Below, in pieces: positions 37,395 to 47,929 of a stretch of 64,000 nucleotides of DNA. The position numbers were made by a program, and so were the translations under genes. Origin of the DNA: Coprinellus micaceus. Lineage: Eukaryota > Basidiomycota > Agaricomycetes > Agaricales > Psathyrellaceae. Numbering within the stretch: the stretch's first letter is position 1; each line of letters starts with the position of its first letter. The stretch is taken from the NCBI GenBank assembly GCA_951394405.1, contig OX596337.1, positions 1,798,001-1,862,000 on the forward strand, given 5' to 3'. Below the pieces are notes generated by a model, which had not been told where the DNA came from, ran no database searches, and worked only from the letters and a program-made list of their open reading frames with translations.

Positions 37395-38445
37395 ATGTCT
37401 CTCCCCCTCGAGCTCCTCGACGCTGCCTGCGAATACCTCGACGCCCCCGATCTCGCCACCGTCGCCAGGTCCAACTCCCTCCTCGGCGCCGTCGCACAGC
37501 GCATCCTCTACAGGGACCTCGCCATCGCCAGGCCCACCCTCCCCCTCACCGTCGCCCTCGCTGCCAAGCCCCACCTCGCTCGTCACGTCCGCCTCTTCAA
37601 AATCGTCATCGACTCCACGTCCATCCTCCTCCCACCATACTACACGGCCCTCTCCAAGGCTCTCTCACACATGACCCAGCTCGTCTCGCTCTCCATCTCC
37701 ATCCCTCCGCGGCTGGCCTCCTCAGACGTCCTGCCCTGCGACCCAGGCCTCTGCTTCCCCCGGCTGCGCACCCTCCAAGCCTCCTTCTCCTTCGACCAAC
37801 ACCTCGTACGCTTCCTGAGCAACGCCCCGCGGGTGGTCGTGCTCTCACTCGACGGAACGGCCCATGTCCCATTCTCCTCGGAGGTTCCGGCAACCCTCCT
37901 CCCTCATCTCGAGGTTTTCAGCGGCTCGTCGCACGTCGCAGAAGCGTTGGTGCCTGGCCGACCCGTCTCCGCCATCTTCCTCACCTCGGGCGATCTCACC
38001 GTCGACGCTGTAGCCGCCCTCGCACAGTCCGCCGCACCCGTCCGGACACTCGACGCCACCACCACATCGCTTCCCCTCCCAATCCTCGAGATACTCGCGG
38101 AAGCCATGCCAGAGCTCGAGAACATCAGGCTCACGACCACGTACAACCTATGGGACGAGTTCTTCAACACTGTGAGTACCTTGCACGGCTTCCCCTCTAT
38201 TGGGCCTTCGACGCTAACCGCTTTCTCTACAGCCCTTCATCCAAAATATCAAAAACGCATTGATGTCAATGAACCACCTCAAGTCTGCAAACGTCTCCGG
38301 CATGCTGTGGAAGTGGCTCACAAAGGACGGACGCGTCCTCACGAACGAGCCTCACCTGCCCTCGCCGCCACCCCCCGACAGCACCCCCAGCGACGATAAC
38401 TCTCAATGGACTTACGACAATCACAATACGTATTACTACCATTGA
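37395..38445 (+). CDS. F-box protein
   Basis: Probable substrate receptor of an SCF ubiquitin ligase. The N-terminus MSLPLELLDAACEYLDAPDL followed by ATVARSNSLLGAVAQRILYR is a typical basidiomycete F-box: short, LP at the start, ending in (I/L)LYRDL. The following 270 residues are leucine-rich with repeated patterns such as LFKIVIDSTSILLPPYYTAL, FPRLRTLQASFSFDQHLVRF and LPHLEVFSGSSHVAEALVPG, consistent with irregular leucine-rich repeats. Two exons, 37395-38171 and 38233-38445, give 329 residues. The C-terminus is polar and ends DNHNTYYYH. The target is unknown; such genes are numerous in Agaricomycetes. Codon third positions are strongly C-rich in exon 1, more than in neighbouring genes. Confidence 0.85.
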
Positions 38446-41400
38446 TTCTTGCACGCCTTCGCGGCTTCCTAGCTCCAGTCACATTCGATTCATAGTGCAT
38501 CCTGCTTAGATTAGACCTCATCGCTTCCTTACGACCTTGTCACGCCCCTGCACTTCTAGATATCTCATACCCTAATCAACACAATACTATACCATACTGC
38601 ACTCATTGTAACGTCTAACATTATCCCTTTGAATATTGCTACTAGCCGTCTTCGCCGTTCACACTCGTCCCCACCGGCTCTTCTGACGTCGTCTCCCTAC
38701 CGGGTATAGAGCATGCTGCCCAGCACACTTTTCCGTATACCTTCCCAAGTTCCATCGTATGCATTGTATGAATCGGTTGTGACTTCCATTCATGTTCTAT
38801 TATGATTCCGACAATTCCAGATGCGTGCACTCTCCCTTAACAGAGATCCGCATCTGCGATCCCGTGCAAGCTCGCGTGCGTTCCTGAAATGTCACGGTCT
38901 TCCCAGTATCTGAGATCCCACAGAAACGAGGTCGACCTTGAGCTTGACATCTCCCTTCCCATTGCATCCCTTTGATCATTGTGATCCAATAATTAGGGTA
39001 ATGGTTTCCAGCGCTCCTTCCTTCTCGTAAAGGACAGACGGTATTACTTGGGCGCGTGGCAAGGCGGGCGTGCAGTCCTCTCGTAAGTGAGGGTGCTCCC
39101 ATCGGGTGTGGTGACGACCTGCAACGCGACACGGAACAACGAGCGTGATATTGGGTGATTATTCCAAGGGATTAACGCGAGAAAACGACAACGTTTCGCG
39201 AGAACGTGCGGTCGACGAACGAGCTAGATGGAGCTGGACGGTGTATTCTCGCATGCTTGGGCACCTGTTCCGTCCCATGAAAATTGCAGGTATCTCCTCG
39301 AGTCGATTCAGTTGCCCCAATGATTCTTCGGGCTCCTCGAGCTCCTCATCTTCCCGAGTCCTATTTCGGGAGTGGACGAACCACGCAAAACCGCCGCCCA
39401 GGACACGCGTACGCACTCGTTTGAGAAACACAGGGAAAGACGGAGGTGTATGTACGACGGACGCGGAGATACCTGCCACCGTCCTCTCCCGCGGGAGCTT
39501 TGTGCGTCAGAACAGGTCAGAACGAGACTCGAAATCACCACTTTCATCGGTAGACGCTCTAGTCATCCCTGTTTATACCCGGTACTTCCACTTCCTATGT
39601 CGGACGGTGTGTTACCAAGCTCGATGGCGATAGCTACCCCACAGCGCCGTAGGAGTGCCTGATTCGAGGCCAAGTTTGTGTAAAAGTTGCTGAGAAGGTA
39701 GGACACCGAAGGCTTCCTTCAAGCTTCCTTCCGGGCGAACAGGACTCCCGAGGTCTTCGCTGAAACCACTTTTGTCCCGAAATTGGCTTGGACTGCGTGC
39801 GCAGGCGGCGTAGGTACTATCAAATCGACTTTGGTGATTACGGAGCTCCTTAGAGGGCGAAAGAGCGACTGAGACCTTCGTTAGGGCTTCAAGGTTTGTC
39901 TGCCTTCTCCATAATTGCCACGCTTTTGTCCATCTCCCTCAAAGAAAGGGAAAACCCCTTCAAGTCTCTGTGCATTTTGCAAAGTTATTCAGTGGACCGC
40001 AAGAGCTTCTTTCCGATTCCGATTCGAAGCTTGGGTGCCCGGCTTGCCCTTCGTGGGCGATAGCACATACCGTGAGCGTACGAACCGGGCCACCTATTTG
40101 TGTTGCGTGATGTGGTACCGATTCGGACTTCACTCGCTCATTTCGAAGCGGCGAAGTCGTTGAAGAGCTTTGTCTTGCTTTGACGCGAGTAGTAAGCGCC
40201 TGTCACTTGAGCACGTTCTCAATTGAGCGGCCACGCCCTTCTGAAGCTTGAGTCTGACCAATACACCGAGAGTCGAGTGCCAACAAGGAGAGAAGGCTAT
40301 TCCAGCTTCAGAATATGCCAGGATTTAGCATAGAGTCCAGAACAACCCCAGTGCGGACGTTGGCGGAGATACGACACTGGCTCGCTCTTCGCACATACCA
40401 TATGCCAAGCATCCTTAACCTCTGAGAATGGGATTAGGAGTAGAGTTGCCTTGTATTCTTCATGTTTTGAAACATGCCATTGACAAATATAGGGATCAGG
40501 TCAATTCTCCGGCCTCGTCTCGACCTCGATGGCCGACGGTACCAACTATTATCGGTCATCTAGACTACTGCTCATCGATGATCAAACCAAAAACATATCG
40601 CGAAGCTCACCGCAAGTAGCAACCTATCAAAGCCGGCTCCTCTCTTGGATCCGAAGCGGCTGGAGGTACCTTCGCAAAGTCTCCTTCCCTGTTGCGATTG
40701 CTAAGCGCTCGCGCAAAAACGCCGAGTTCCTATTTTGACATGAGGCGCCTTATCTTTACATGTACACGTCAGGACCCTTAGTCGGCCCCTCCACGACCAC
40801 GAGAGAGCGGCGAACCCTCCCTGCATTTTAATTATCCAAGGTTTGCGCTAAGCCCGCCACGCGAACGACGCGAATACAATGCGAACACGGGGCCGGGAAG
40901 AGGGTGATCGCCGTCCAAGAGTGATGGTGGAGGTCAGTGCGACCGTCGCGCCAGGGTCTTACAGGCCGCTCGAACCCCTCCCATGTATTCGGAGGCAAGA
41001 GCCCCGACGCTGAGAGATGCATACCACCTGGACCCACACTCCAAGAGCCGGCCAGCTCGGCGGCGGGGATCCAGGCCCGGGCGCTTAAGATTCGTAAGCT
41101 CCACCGCATAAGTTGCAGCGTCATTGTTTCCATAAGCGCCCGCGGGCGCGGCATAAACGTCGTCCAAGACTCCGTCGCGAAGGCTGGCGATCGCGCAAGT
41201 GACGAGAAGTATCCACACACAATCGTATCAATGAATTGATATCACGTATCTGTGTACCCGACTCGGATGCGGGTGGTGCTGCTCCCTGCGCGTCGCAGTA
41301 CCTGTGATCTGGTAGTCAACTGCGAACGTAAATTTCGGGTAATTTGAATAGAAGTGGATTTTCTCAAGGAGCGGCGAACTCACACTTGAGTGGAGGCGCT

Positions 41401-42495
41401 TTCCCGCGGACGGGAAGGTCGTGTGAGGGTTTTGGTGGACGCCCCATTTCCGCCTGTCAAGCCAGCGAGTTCTTGACAGAGGGCGACTGAGTCACATCCC
41501 GTATATTTCCCCGAAAATGAAAATTCCATGCAAAAAAGTAAGAGTGGAACGAGTAGAACATGTCAGGGATACACGTAGATACTAACTCGGTAAGGCCAAG
41601 TGTCGAGAATTCTGGGGTGAGGAACAGACCCGCCGCGAGTTGATGCACTGATTGGAGGGAAGGGTTCATACCACGCCATGCCGTCGCAATGGGCGGTGAA
41701 GTTCGATTAGGGCGCGTAAACCCCACCCCTATCGGTATATACTATCACCTGCGGCGCTCGTATCTGCCAGGAATGCAAAATGTAGGGTGCTCGCTGAGCT
41801 GCAACTTGATCAGAAGGAAGCGCCGCTGTTACATTCCAGGCAGGGTATGCCGCCGGTGTGAAAGCGTGATTGGGGCCTCATTGCTACTGGATTACCGTAG
41901 CAGGGGTTAGAAGGCGTAGCGACTGGGACAAAGGAGGCTGTAGAACCCTGAAGGTGATGAGTGCGGTTCTGACCCCCCAAGGCATGCACCCATTTCAGGA
42001 TGTGGACGAGCCTTCGCGGAAAGGAAGATAGCACCCTCATTTCGGGATGGGGTACGTACCCCGGAAGGTAGACAGCTATAGAAGGGAAACTCCATCCATG
42101 ATCGCTGGTGTATAAGTAGTGGGTGCCAGCAGGCGCCAGTGTTGTCGCATTCATGGCGCAATTGTTTTGACCCACGCATCCTCCGAGGTCGGTACCCACA
42201 TCCACATACTCTCAGCAGTAGCTTGAAGTGGTATAACCTCGCCCACCCACAGGCCAGTCACCCACAGGCCAGTCAAGCGCAAAGCGCCTGCACCTGATCC
42301 ACGAGGCTCATACTTGTCCACAAACCCGCATTGCACTTTTCCCCATCTTCTCCCTGAGCATCTGAGTACTACTTGCGTCCGGCATCATTCACATCGGCTG
42401 CAGGGCATCTCCTGGTACATGTATCACATTGTGATTCATTTGCCGACCCCTTCTACTGAACACGATCGTAGTGGGTGGCAATAGAACTGACAGGG
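38446..42495. other. About 4 kb without a recognised gene
   Basis: Beginning with the F-box 3' region. A protein-like frame on the minus strand at about 39300-39420 reads FAWFVHSRNRTREDEELEEP and continues acidic. A possible last exon at 39118-39044 (minus) follows a TTGCAG acceptor and ends HAPK then stop. They could be parts of one small gene, but the joins could not be resolved. Elsewhere open frames are under 135 codons and unrecognised. A 12-base tandem duplication (CACAGGCCAGTC) lies near 42250-42275. Confidence 0.4.
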
Positions 42496-42870
42496 ATGAA
42501 CAGCAGAAGCGCAGCTGTTCACGCTGCGGCGCCAAGATTTTCTGAAAGAAGGAAAGCCCTGCATGATGCAGTTGAAGAGGTAATTGGATTCTGCCATTGA
42601 AGGATCTACTAGGAAAGTGCTTCTTTGTTTTTAGGGTACTAAAGTCGAATTGAGAGCGATGTCGTTTGGATTACAGGCTTCTGGAAGATACTCTTCAATG
42701 GTAAAGGGTGTTTTCGAGTAGAACCTCGGGAGAGTAACCTATCTGGAAATGTGGCGGAATATTGGTATGTTACATGCTCAGATAGATTAGATGGGAGTGA
42801 TTATCTTGAGATATATAAACTCTGACAGCGTCTACAGCTCGTGGCCAGACCTATAAGTTTTTTTCTTTGA
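42496..42870 (+). CDS. Tentative small spliced gene, 60 residues
   Basis: Three exons fit in phase: 42496-42579, 42635-42700, 42838-42870. The first encodes MNSRSAAVHAAAPRFSERRK and ALHDAVEE and ends at GTAATT; the second, after TTTTTAG, encodes GTKVELRAMSFGLQASGRYS and SM and ends at GTAAAG; the last, after TCTACAG, gives LVARPISFFL and a stop. Amino-acid composition looks like real protein, and the first two borders are good, but the third intron is long (137 bases) and the C-terminus uncertain. No family recognised. It sits in AT-richer DNA than its surroundings. Confidence 0.35.
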
Positions 42871-43861
42871 GGATGCTATATTGGTGCTGCTGTTCATGTT
42901 ACAGTACACATGCATGAGCCTCTGTCGCATCTCTCGGGCTAGATTGATGATAAGATTAAACCCACGAGCAGCGACGCCCAAGCTCTACCTTGTCTTGTCT
43001 TATCAGACGTGCGCAATCGAGTAGTTGCATCTCCGCCAATTCGCCCGAGATGAAGACGTAGTGGTGCGCGACTCTCCCCAAATAACAAAGGAAGGTGGAC
43101 CGTCTTCAGCTCCAGATGGTTAAAGGTCAAGGGTTCTGTAGGGCTGTCGAGGTTCTGGACTGAGAGGCCGTGTTGCAAGGTTGGATGTGCATCGGCCTAG
43201 ACTCCCGACGTCATGCACCTGACCCTCAAGAATACGGAGAGGTTGGTATACAAGCGTCATCAACTTGCTGCACGACCAGAAAACCTTACGCCATGTAACG
43301 TTACTATTAAACCTCTATATGGCAGCGCAAGAAGTGCTTGAGAATATGAATAACCCGTGTATGAATGAAGCATACGTACTGTAGAGTTCGGATACTCCGA
43401 AAGGTCAAAGAGGCCCATTCCTCTTGGGGTGGTGCTGGGTGTAGCACGAGTGCCGTCACTGTGAGAGGTCATACAATGTCAACCCGTTCCGGTGTGGGTG
43501 TGTATGTGTGCAATCAGGTAATGTTGGGTTGAGGGGAGTGACTCTGCAACGAGACACAAGGACTTCATTAAAAAAACCACCGACTACTTGGCTCGCCGGC
43601 GGATTTGAAGCATATCACTGTGACGGGAGCATGAGAGCAAAGCACTCGCCTCCGTTGATTTGTGGTGCAAGAAGGTAGCCTTTTGGGTTGTGGGTCGCAC
43701 ATCCCTCCGTCCGCAGGTTGTCGGAGGTTTTGGTGGTGAAAAGGATTTCCTAGCGAACACTCAGCAGCAGCAGCATCGCCCCGCCTCGTTCGTGCCATCG
43801 GATACGGTCGGCGGCCGATTTGTTCCACGGTTTCATTCGAGAACCAGTGACTTGTTTTTTT
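42871..43861. other. No recognised gene
   Basis: About 1 kb between the two tentative small genes. The minus strand has an open frame at 42939-43178 (79 codons) of unknown value. Nothing else was seen. Confidence 0.4.
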
Positions 43862-44243
43862 TCAATATTCTGAGAACATTAATGAGAGTGAGATGTGAAT
43901 GAATAAACGCACCTGTCGCTCTTGCAGAAGATGAGTAAGCGCATGTGGGTGATATAGCAGCAGTTTTGTAAAGGTGCGCTTTTGGGCCTGTAATTTCCAC
44001 TGTGTCGGTATGTGGAAGATCCCTACGGTAAGCCTATCCGGAACGTGTGGGGGATGAACTTCCCGGGGACAATCGTCCAAAGGAAGTCCTAACTTACGTT
44101 GAAGATTGCATTGGTGGACAAAAAATAGCGTCTCCTTGGTCATGCTCTCGGGCCCAGATACCAAAGGCGTACTCAAGGCTGATACACGCAAGAATTTCCA
44201 GATAGAGCACATTCTTCGTCGAGATATCGGCGGGGATTAGCAT
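43862..44243 (-). CDS. Tentative small spliced gene, 87 residues
   Basis: The ATG at 44243 opens MLIPADISTKNVLYLEILAC and continues ISLEYAFGIWAREHDQGDAI to a perfect GTAAGT donor at 44097. Exon 2 (44022-43913) reads DLPHTDTVEITGPKAHLYKT, then a GTGCGT donor. Exon 3 after TTCTCAG ends within three codons. Exon phases agree (146, 110 and 8 bases). A competing reading of the same DNA in another frame (MTKETLFFVHQCNLQRKLGL onwards) is also open, so which frame is used is unclear. Function unknown. Confidence 0.3.
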
Positions 44244-44723
44244 TTACAAAGGAATCAACCATTAAAAGGGGACCTTTAATCCTGCGTGGACTAGCGGGAA
44301 CTGCACATCGAACAGCCCTGGTCGCCTCAAGAGTCGTATCGGCAGTTTGTCGGGGTGTGAGGGTGTTTTGGAGTGGCAGTCGAGCTAAGCGAGCGGTCGT
44401 GGGCCCAACAAGGATACCAGGATTCTTGCAGAGACACGATGGGCCAGTCCCAAAGTCCGAGCGAACCGCGTGCAAGTAAGGTTCAAGTGCAAACCCAGCG
44501 TCACTAGTGTCCCTGTCAGATTACCCGCCCACTGGCAGTGGTTGTAATCTAATCCGTCGTGGTCACGGGATACCCACACCGGCTCTGATCGCCGTGCGCA
44601 CTGCGGATGGCAGGCGTCAAGCTTGCATTTGTGCGGTCATCTCGACTCGGTTTTTTGACCTCTGCCTCGACATTGACCGCTTGCTCGACGGCACCGTGAT
44701 ACGGGAATTTATCCAACGGAGCC
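44244..44723. other. Upstream region of RPC34
   Basis: 480 bases; overlapping open frames on the minus strand show no recognised family. It probably carries the RPC34 promoter. Confidence 0.4.
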
Positions 44724-46537
44724 ATGAGCAAACGGCCGCCCAATGAGCTTGAAAGCCGGCTCCACCAGGCAGCCTCATCCAATCCCAAACAGGTACTGTC
44801 CAGTCCGGCCTCCTGCTTTGAGATCTCAAGGGTTATGAACAAGGAAAGTGCAGGAGCTCACCACAGAGCAAGCCAAAGCAATCATCCCGGACTCCAAAGC
44901 TCGGCAAAATGCGCTAAACTTCCTCCTCGCTGTTGGACTGTTCAAGCCTCTGAAGGATGCCAAAGGCAACGTTTCCTTCCGTGCGGTCTCCAAGAATGAA
45001 CTCGTCGCGTAAGCAGGTGCCCTTCAACTTGCCGGTAGAGTCCTTGACATGTCGGTTTGCATTCAGGACAAAAGATTTATCGGGAGAAGAAAACCTTGTG
45101 CTTAGCCATATCAAAAACTCCAGCACGGAAGGTTCGTACCTTGACGAGTTTAGCTCTCAACATGCCGGACCCTTGACACGGATCTTCCAGGGATATGGAC
45201 GAAGCACCTCAAGGCCAAAACGAACCTGCACCAGACAGTGATCGACAGATGCCTGAAAACACTCATCCAGAAGCGACTGATCAAGCGAGTTCCTTCGGTT
45301 CAGGTGTGTTTCAAAGTCCAGGTCGTGGAGCTTTGCCGCCCTAACGTAAACGTGCAGCACCCGACCCGAAAGATCTACATGCTTGAGGGATTTGAGCCGT
45401 CGGTGGCCCTGACAGGAGGGCCTTGGTACACGGACAACGAGCTCGACACAGAGTTCATCCAACACCTCATGGATGCCTGCTACAAGTTCATCTACGACAT
45501 GGTAAGCTCCGAGCACCCTCCCATATCCGGCCGACATCTAATCACGATTTCTGTCTGCCCCTCTCATGTCTGGCGGTGTAGAGCTTCCCAAAGCGTCGAG
45601 ACGCTCCCGAAGGTGCTCTATTTCCTATCTCCAACCAACCCGAATACCCGTCGGCACAGAGCATCCGGAACTCGCTTCGGAAAGCACGCCTTACGGAAAC
45701 TGATTTGGGCGTCGAACACGTCGAATCCTTGCTGAACGTTCTTGTTCTGGATGGCAGGATCGAAGCGGTATGTAATCTCGGTCTTCACATTACATCCCAC
45801 CTGACGCGATGTCCGTTCAGCTCCCTTCTTTCGGTGCTAGTCTTTGGGACGCTGCGGCGATCAACGATGTGTCGGAAAGCGAAGATGAAAAGCGGTCACG
45901 GAAGAAGAAGCGGAAGTACGACTCAGACGATTCGGCAGACGAGAAGAAACGCTCGAAGCGCAAGCGAAAGAAGTCGTCGCGAGACAGCAGCGACGAGGGC
46001 AGCGCTGAGGAAGAGACTTCTTCCAAGAAAAAGAAATCAAAAAGGAGACGCGACCATTCTCCGGACAGTGGGAGCGATTCGGAGGAGGAAGAGGAGTCGA
46101 AGAAGAGCAAGAAGAAAAAGAAGAGCAAACGGCATTCCTCGGACGAGGGGTCTGACTCCGACGACGACGAGCGGGAGCGGCGCAAGTCAAAAAACAAAAA
46201 GAAGAAGAGGTCAAGACACTCGTCTGACAGCGAGGAGTCCTCTGATTCGGGGGATGATAACCGCAGTCGCCGGTCATCCAAAAGGTCGAAGAGGTCCCCA
46301 TCACCTTTCGACCCCTTGACATTCGACAGCTTCGACACTGGTTCGGGTTTCGTTTACCGCGCTCTGAAGGAACACGCCCCTCCCCTGGGATGGGCTCAGA
46401 CACCTTGCGCGCTCTGCCCATCGTTCGAGTTTTGCAAGCCAGAAGGTCCTGTCAACCCTCAGGAGTGCGTTTACTACGACGATTGGCTTGCCTCGAAGTC
46501 GATGGCTACCGAAGCGGCGATGGCTGTAGACGCCTAG
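44724..46537 (+). CDS. RPC34: RNA polymerase III subunit RPC34/RPC6 with a Lys/Ser-rich insertion
   Basis: Winged-helix subunit that helps recruit TFIIIB and open DNA for tRNA and 5S transcription. Start MSKRPPNELESRLHQAASSN. Winged helices: IPDSKARQNALNFLLAVGLF, GEENLVLSHIKNSSTEGIWT, TVIDRCLKTLIQKRLIKRVP, then ARKIYMLEGFEPS-like RKIYMLEGFEPSVALTGGPW and YTDNELDTEFIQHLMDACYK, YPSAQSIRNSLRKARLTETD and LGVEHVESLLNVLVLDGRIE. The C-terminal iron-sulfur motif is CALCPSFEFCKPEGPVNPQE followed by C (CxxCx5Cx10C). Between LWDAAAINDVSESEDEKR and SPSPFDPLTF sits about 160 residues of Lys, Ser, Asp and Glu repeats, which yeast and human subunits lack. It lies in a continuous frame with no good intron border, so it should be translated. 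About six introns precede it. Confidence 0.93.
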
Positions 46538-46579
46538 AGAGTGTGGTTGACACACTTCAATACCACCTGATTTATACAC

Positions 46580-47668
46580 CTAGGACAAGATGGATGGTAA
46601 TTCGTCCACTGCTCGCTGAAGGACGGAAAGTGCATCTACAACTGTGAGCCACGAAGAACAGTCCTTCGCTACTTCGTCTTGTACTTCCGATTCGTCCCCT
46701 CCAACAAATTCTGCAGCGACGCCTTCATACAGGTTGTCTCCGTCGAGAATTGCGAACAAGATAAACCTCCACCCTGTTGCTGCCTTGCCGTCGATTCTTA
46801 TTTGTCGCTGGACGGCGTCGAATTCCACCCGACTGAATTCAAAACCCATCCCAAGACCCAGAGCTTTGGTATAGGCCTCTTTCACGGTCCACATCCAAAA
46901 GAACCTCTCGACACGCTGTTGCTCTGGGACGTCTGAAGTCAGTTGTGACTTTTCCAATGTGGTTAGCTGATGAGATTCAAATTATATCAGCCTCGATCAG
47001 TACGCCTAGAGAAGGATGAGGGGAGCGATGCATACCTGCTCTTCGAAAACAGCAATGAAAGAATCAGCCGTATCACGCGCTGGTATCTGCGTCTTCATTA
47101 CGTCGATCCCGACGCTAAATGCGGGGGGCTTATGAACGCCAGGGGCAAACGCCATGGATATAAGGGAGTCATCGTGTGTGATGTTGAAGGCGATTGGGTC
47201 GTCTGACCCTTGTTCAAGCTATTCATTTGGTTCCAAGGCGGACTTCAATCAGCACAATTAATTCAGGGAAGCTAGGGATGGGAAGCTAACGGACAAGGTA
47301 GGGTTTGCCTTCAGGTGTTTTGGAGACCGCGATCGAATCTTGCGGGATTCCTCGTTCCTTGAGGAGTAGGCGAAGGAGGATTGCACCAATGAGAGTCCCT
47401 AAGCACGCAACGACCGTGTCAGTTCATCGGGCAAGATTTTCGTGGAAAAGGGGTTGCTACCCCATAGCTCACTACACGCGTCCTCTCTCCTAAAGAACCT
47501 TTTAATCTTTGCTTGTGCATCAGGATCGACCTTGGTGAGTGCAGCGTGATACAGCTACGAGATATAGGCAGGAACGCCGCTTCGTTGATCTGGGCGTTTC
47601 CGATGGGTTCGTTTACTCACCTCGTCGGTGATTAACTCTGGGTGGTATAGAACAGCGCGGACTTGCAT
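46580..47668 (-). CDS. 4'-phosphopantetheinyl transferase (Sfp/Lys5/AASDHPPT type)
   Basis: Transfers phosphopantetheine from CoA to carrier-protein serines, activating alpha-aminoadipate reductase and other carrier enzymes. The start at 47668 gives MQVRAVLYHPELITDE. Exons then give LYHAALTKVDPDAQAKIKRF and FRREDAC, RTLIGAILLRLLLKERGIPQ and DSIAVSKTPEGKPYL (the KPYL motif), LEQGSDDPIAFNITHDDSLI (FNxTH motif), AFSVGIDVMKTQIPARDTAD (GxD magnesium site) and RVERFFWMWTVKEAYTKALG (WxxKEAxxKxxG signature). All three family motifs are present and in order. Five introns. The stop is only 42 bases from the convergent RPC34 stop, and its start faces the Mak32-like gene 261 bases away. Confidence 0.93.
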
Positions 47669-47929
47669 TTTGGGGTAATAAAGGCTTTCCCCAACTATAG
47701 GGAGATCTATGAGCTACCGAATGGATGGTTCGATCGAGGTGCGTCGACGCAATGATGTGAGGGTGAGAGTTGCAAACAAGCGCCCATCAATATCTGACGC
47801 CAACTGTTATCTTATCTGGGTGATTGCCGTGACCACCACTGGCATTCTCCGATTCTCGTACAAGACTTTCTTCTCACTCTCTACATCCACCTCATCTAGG
47901 CCCATTTTATTTCGCCTTTGCGTTCGCTA
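47669..47929. promoter_or_regulatory. Divergent promoter, phosphopantetheinyl transferase / Mak32-like
   Basis: 261 bases between opposed start codons, with a pyrimidine-rich leader (TTCTTCTCACTCTCTACATC region) just before 47930. Confidence 0.5.

Noticed and set aside
37190..38263. 357-codon plus-strand frame over the F-box gene
   Set aside because: It is the shifted reading of the C-rich F-box exon; the F-box frame carries the recognisable LPxELL start and leucine pattern.
45817..46421. Serine- and phenylalanine-rich minus frames opposite RPC34
   Set aside because: They are the complement of the Lys/Ser-rich insertion, giving artificial SSSS and FFFF runs.
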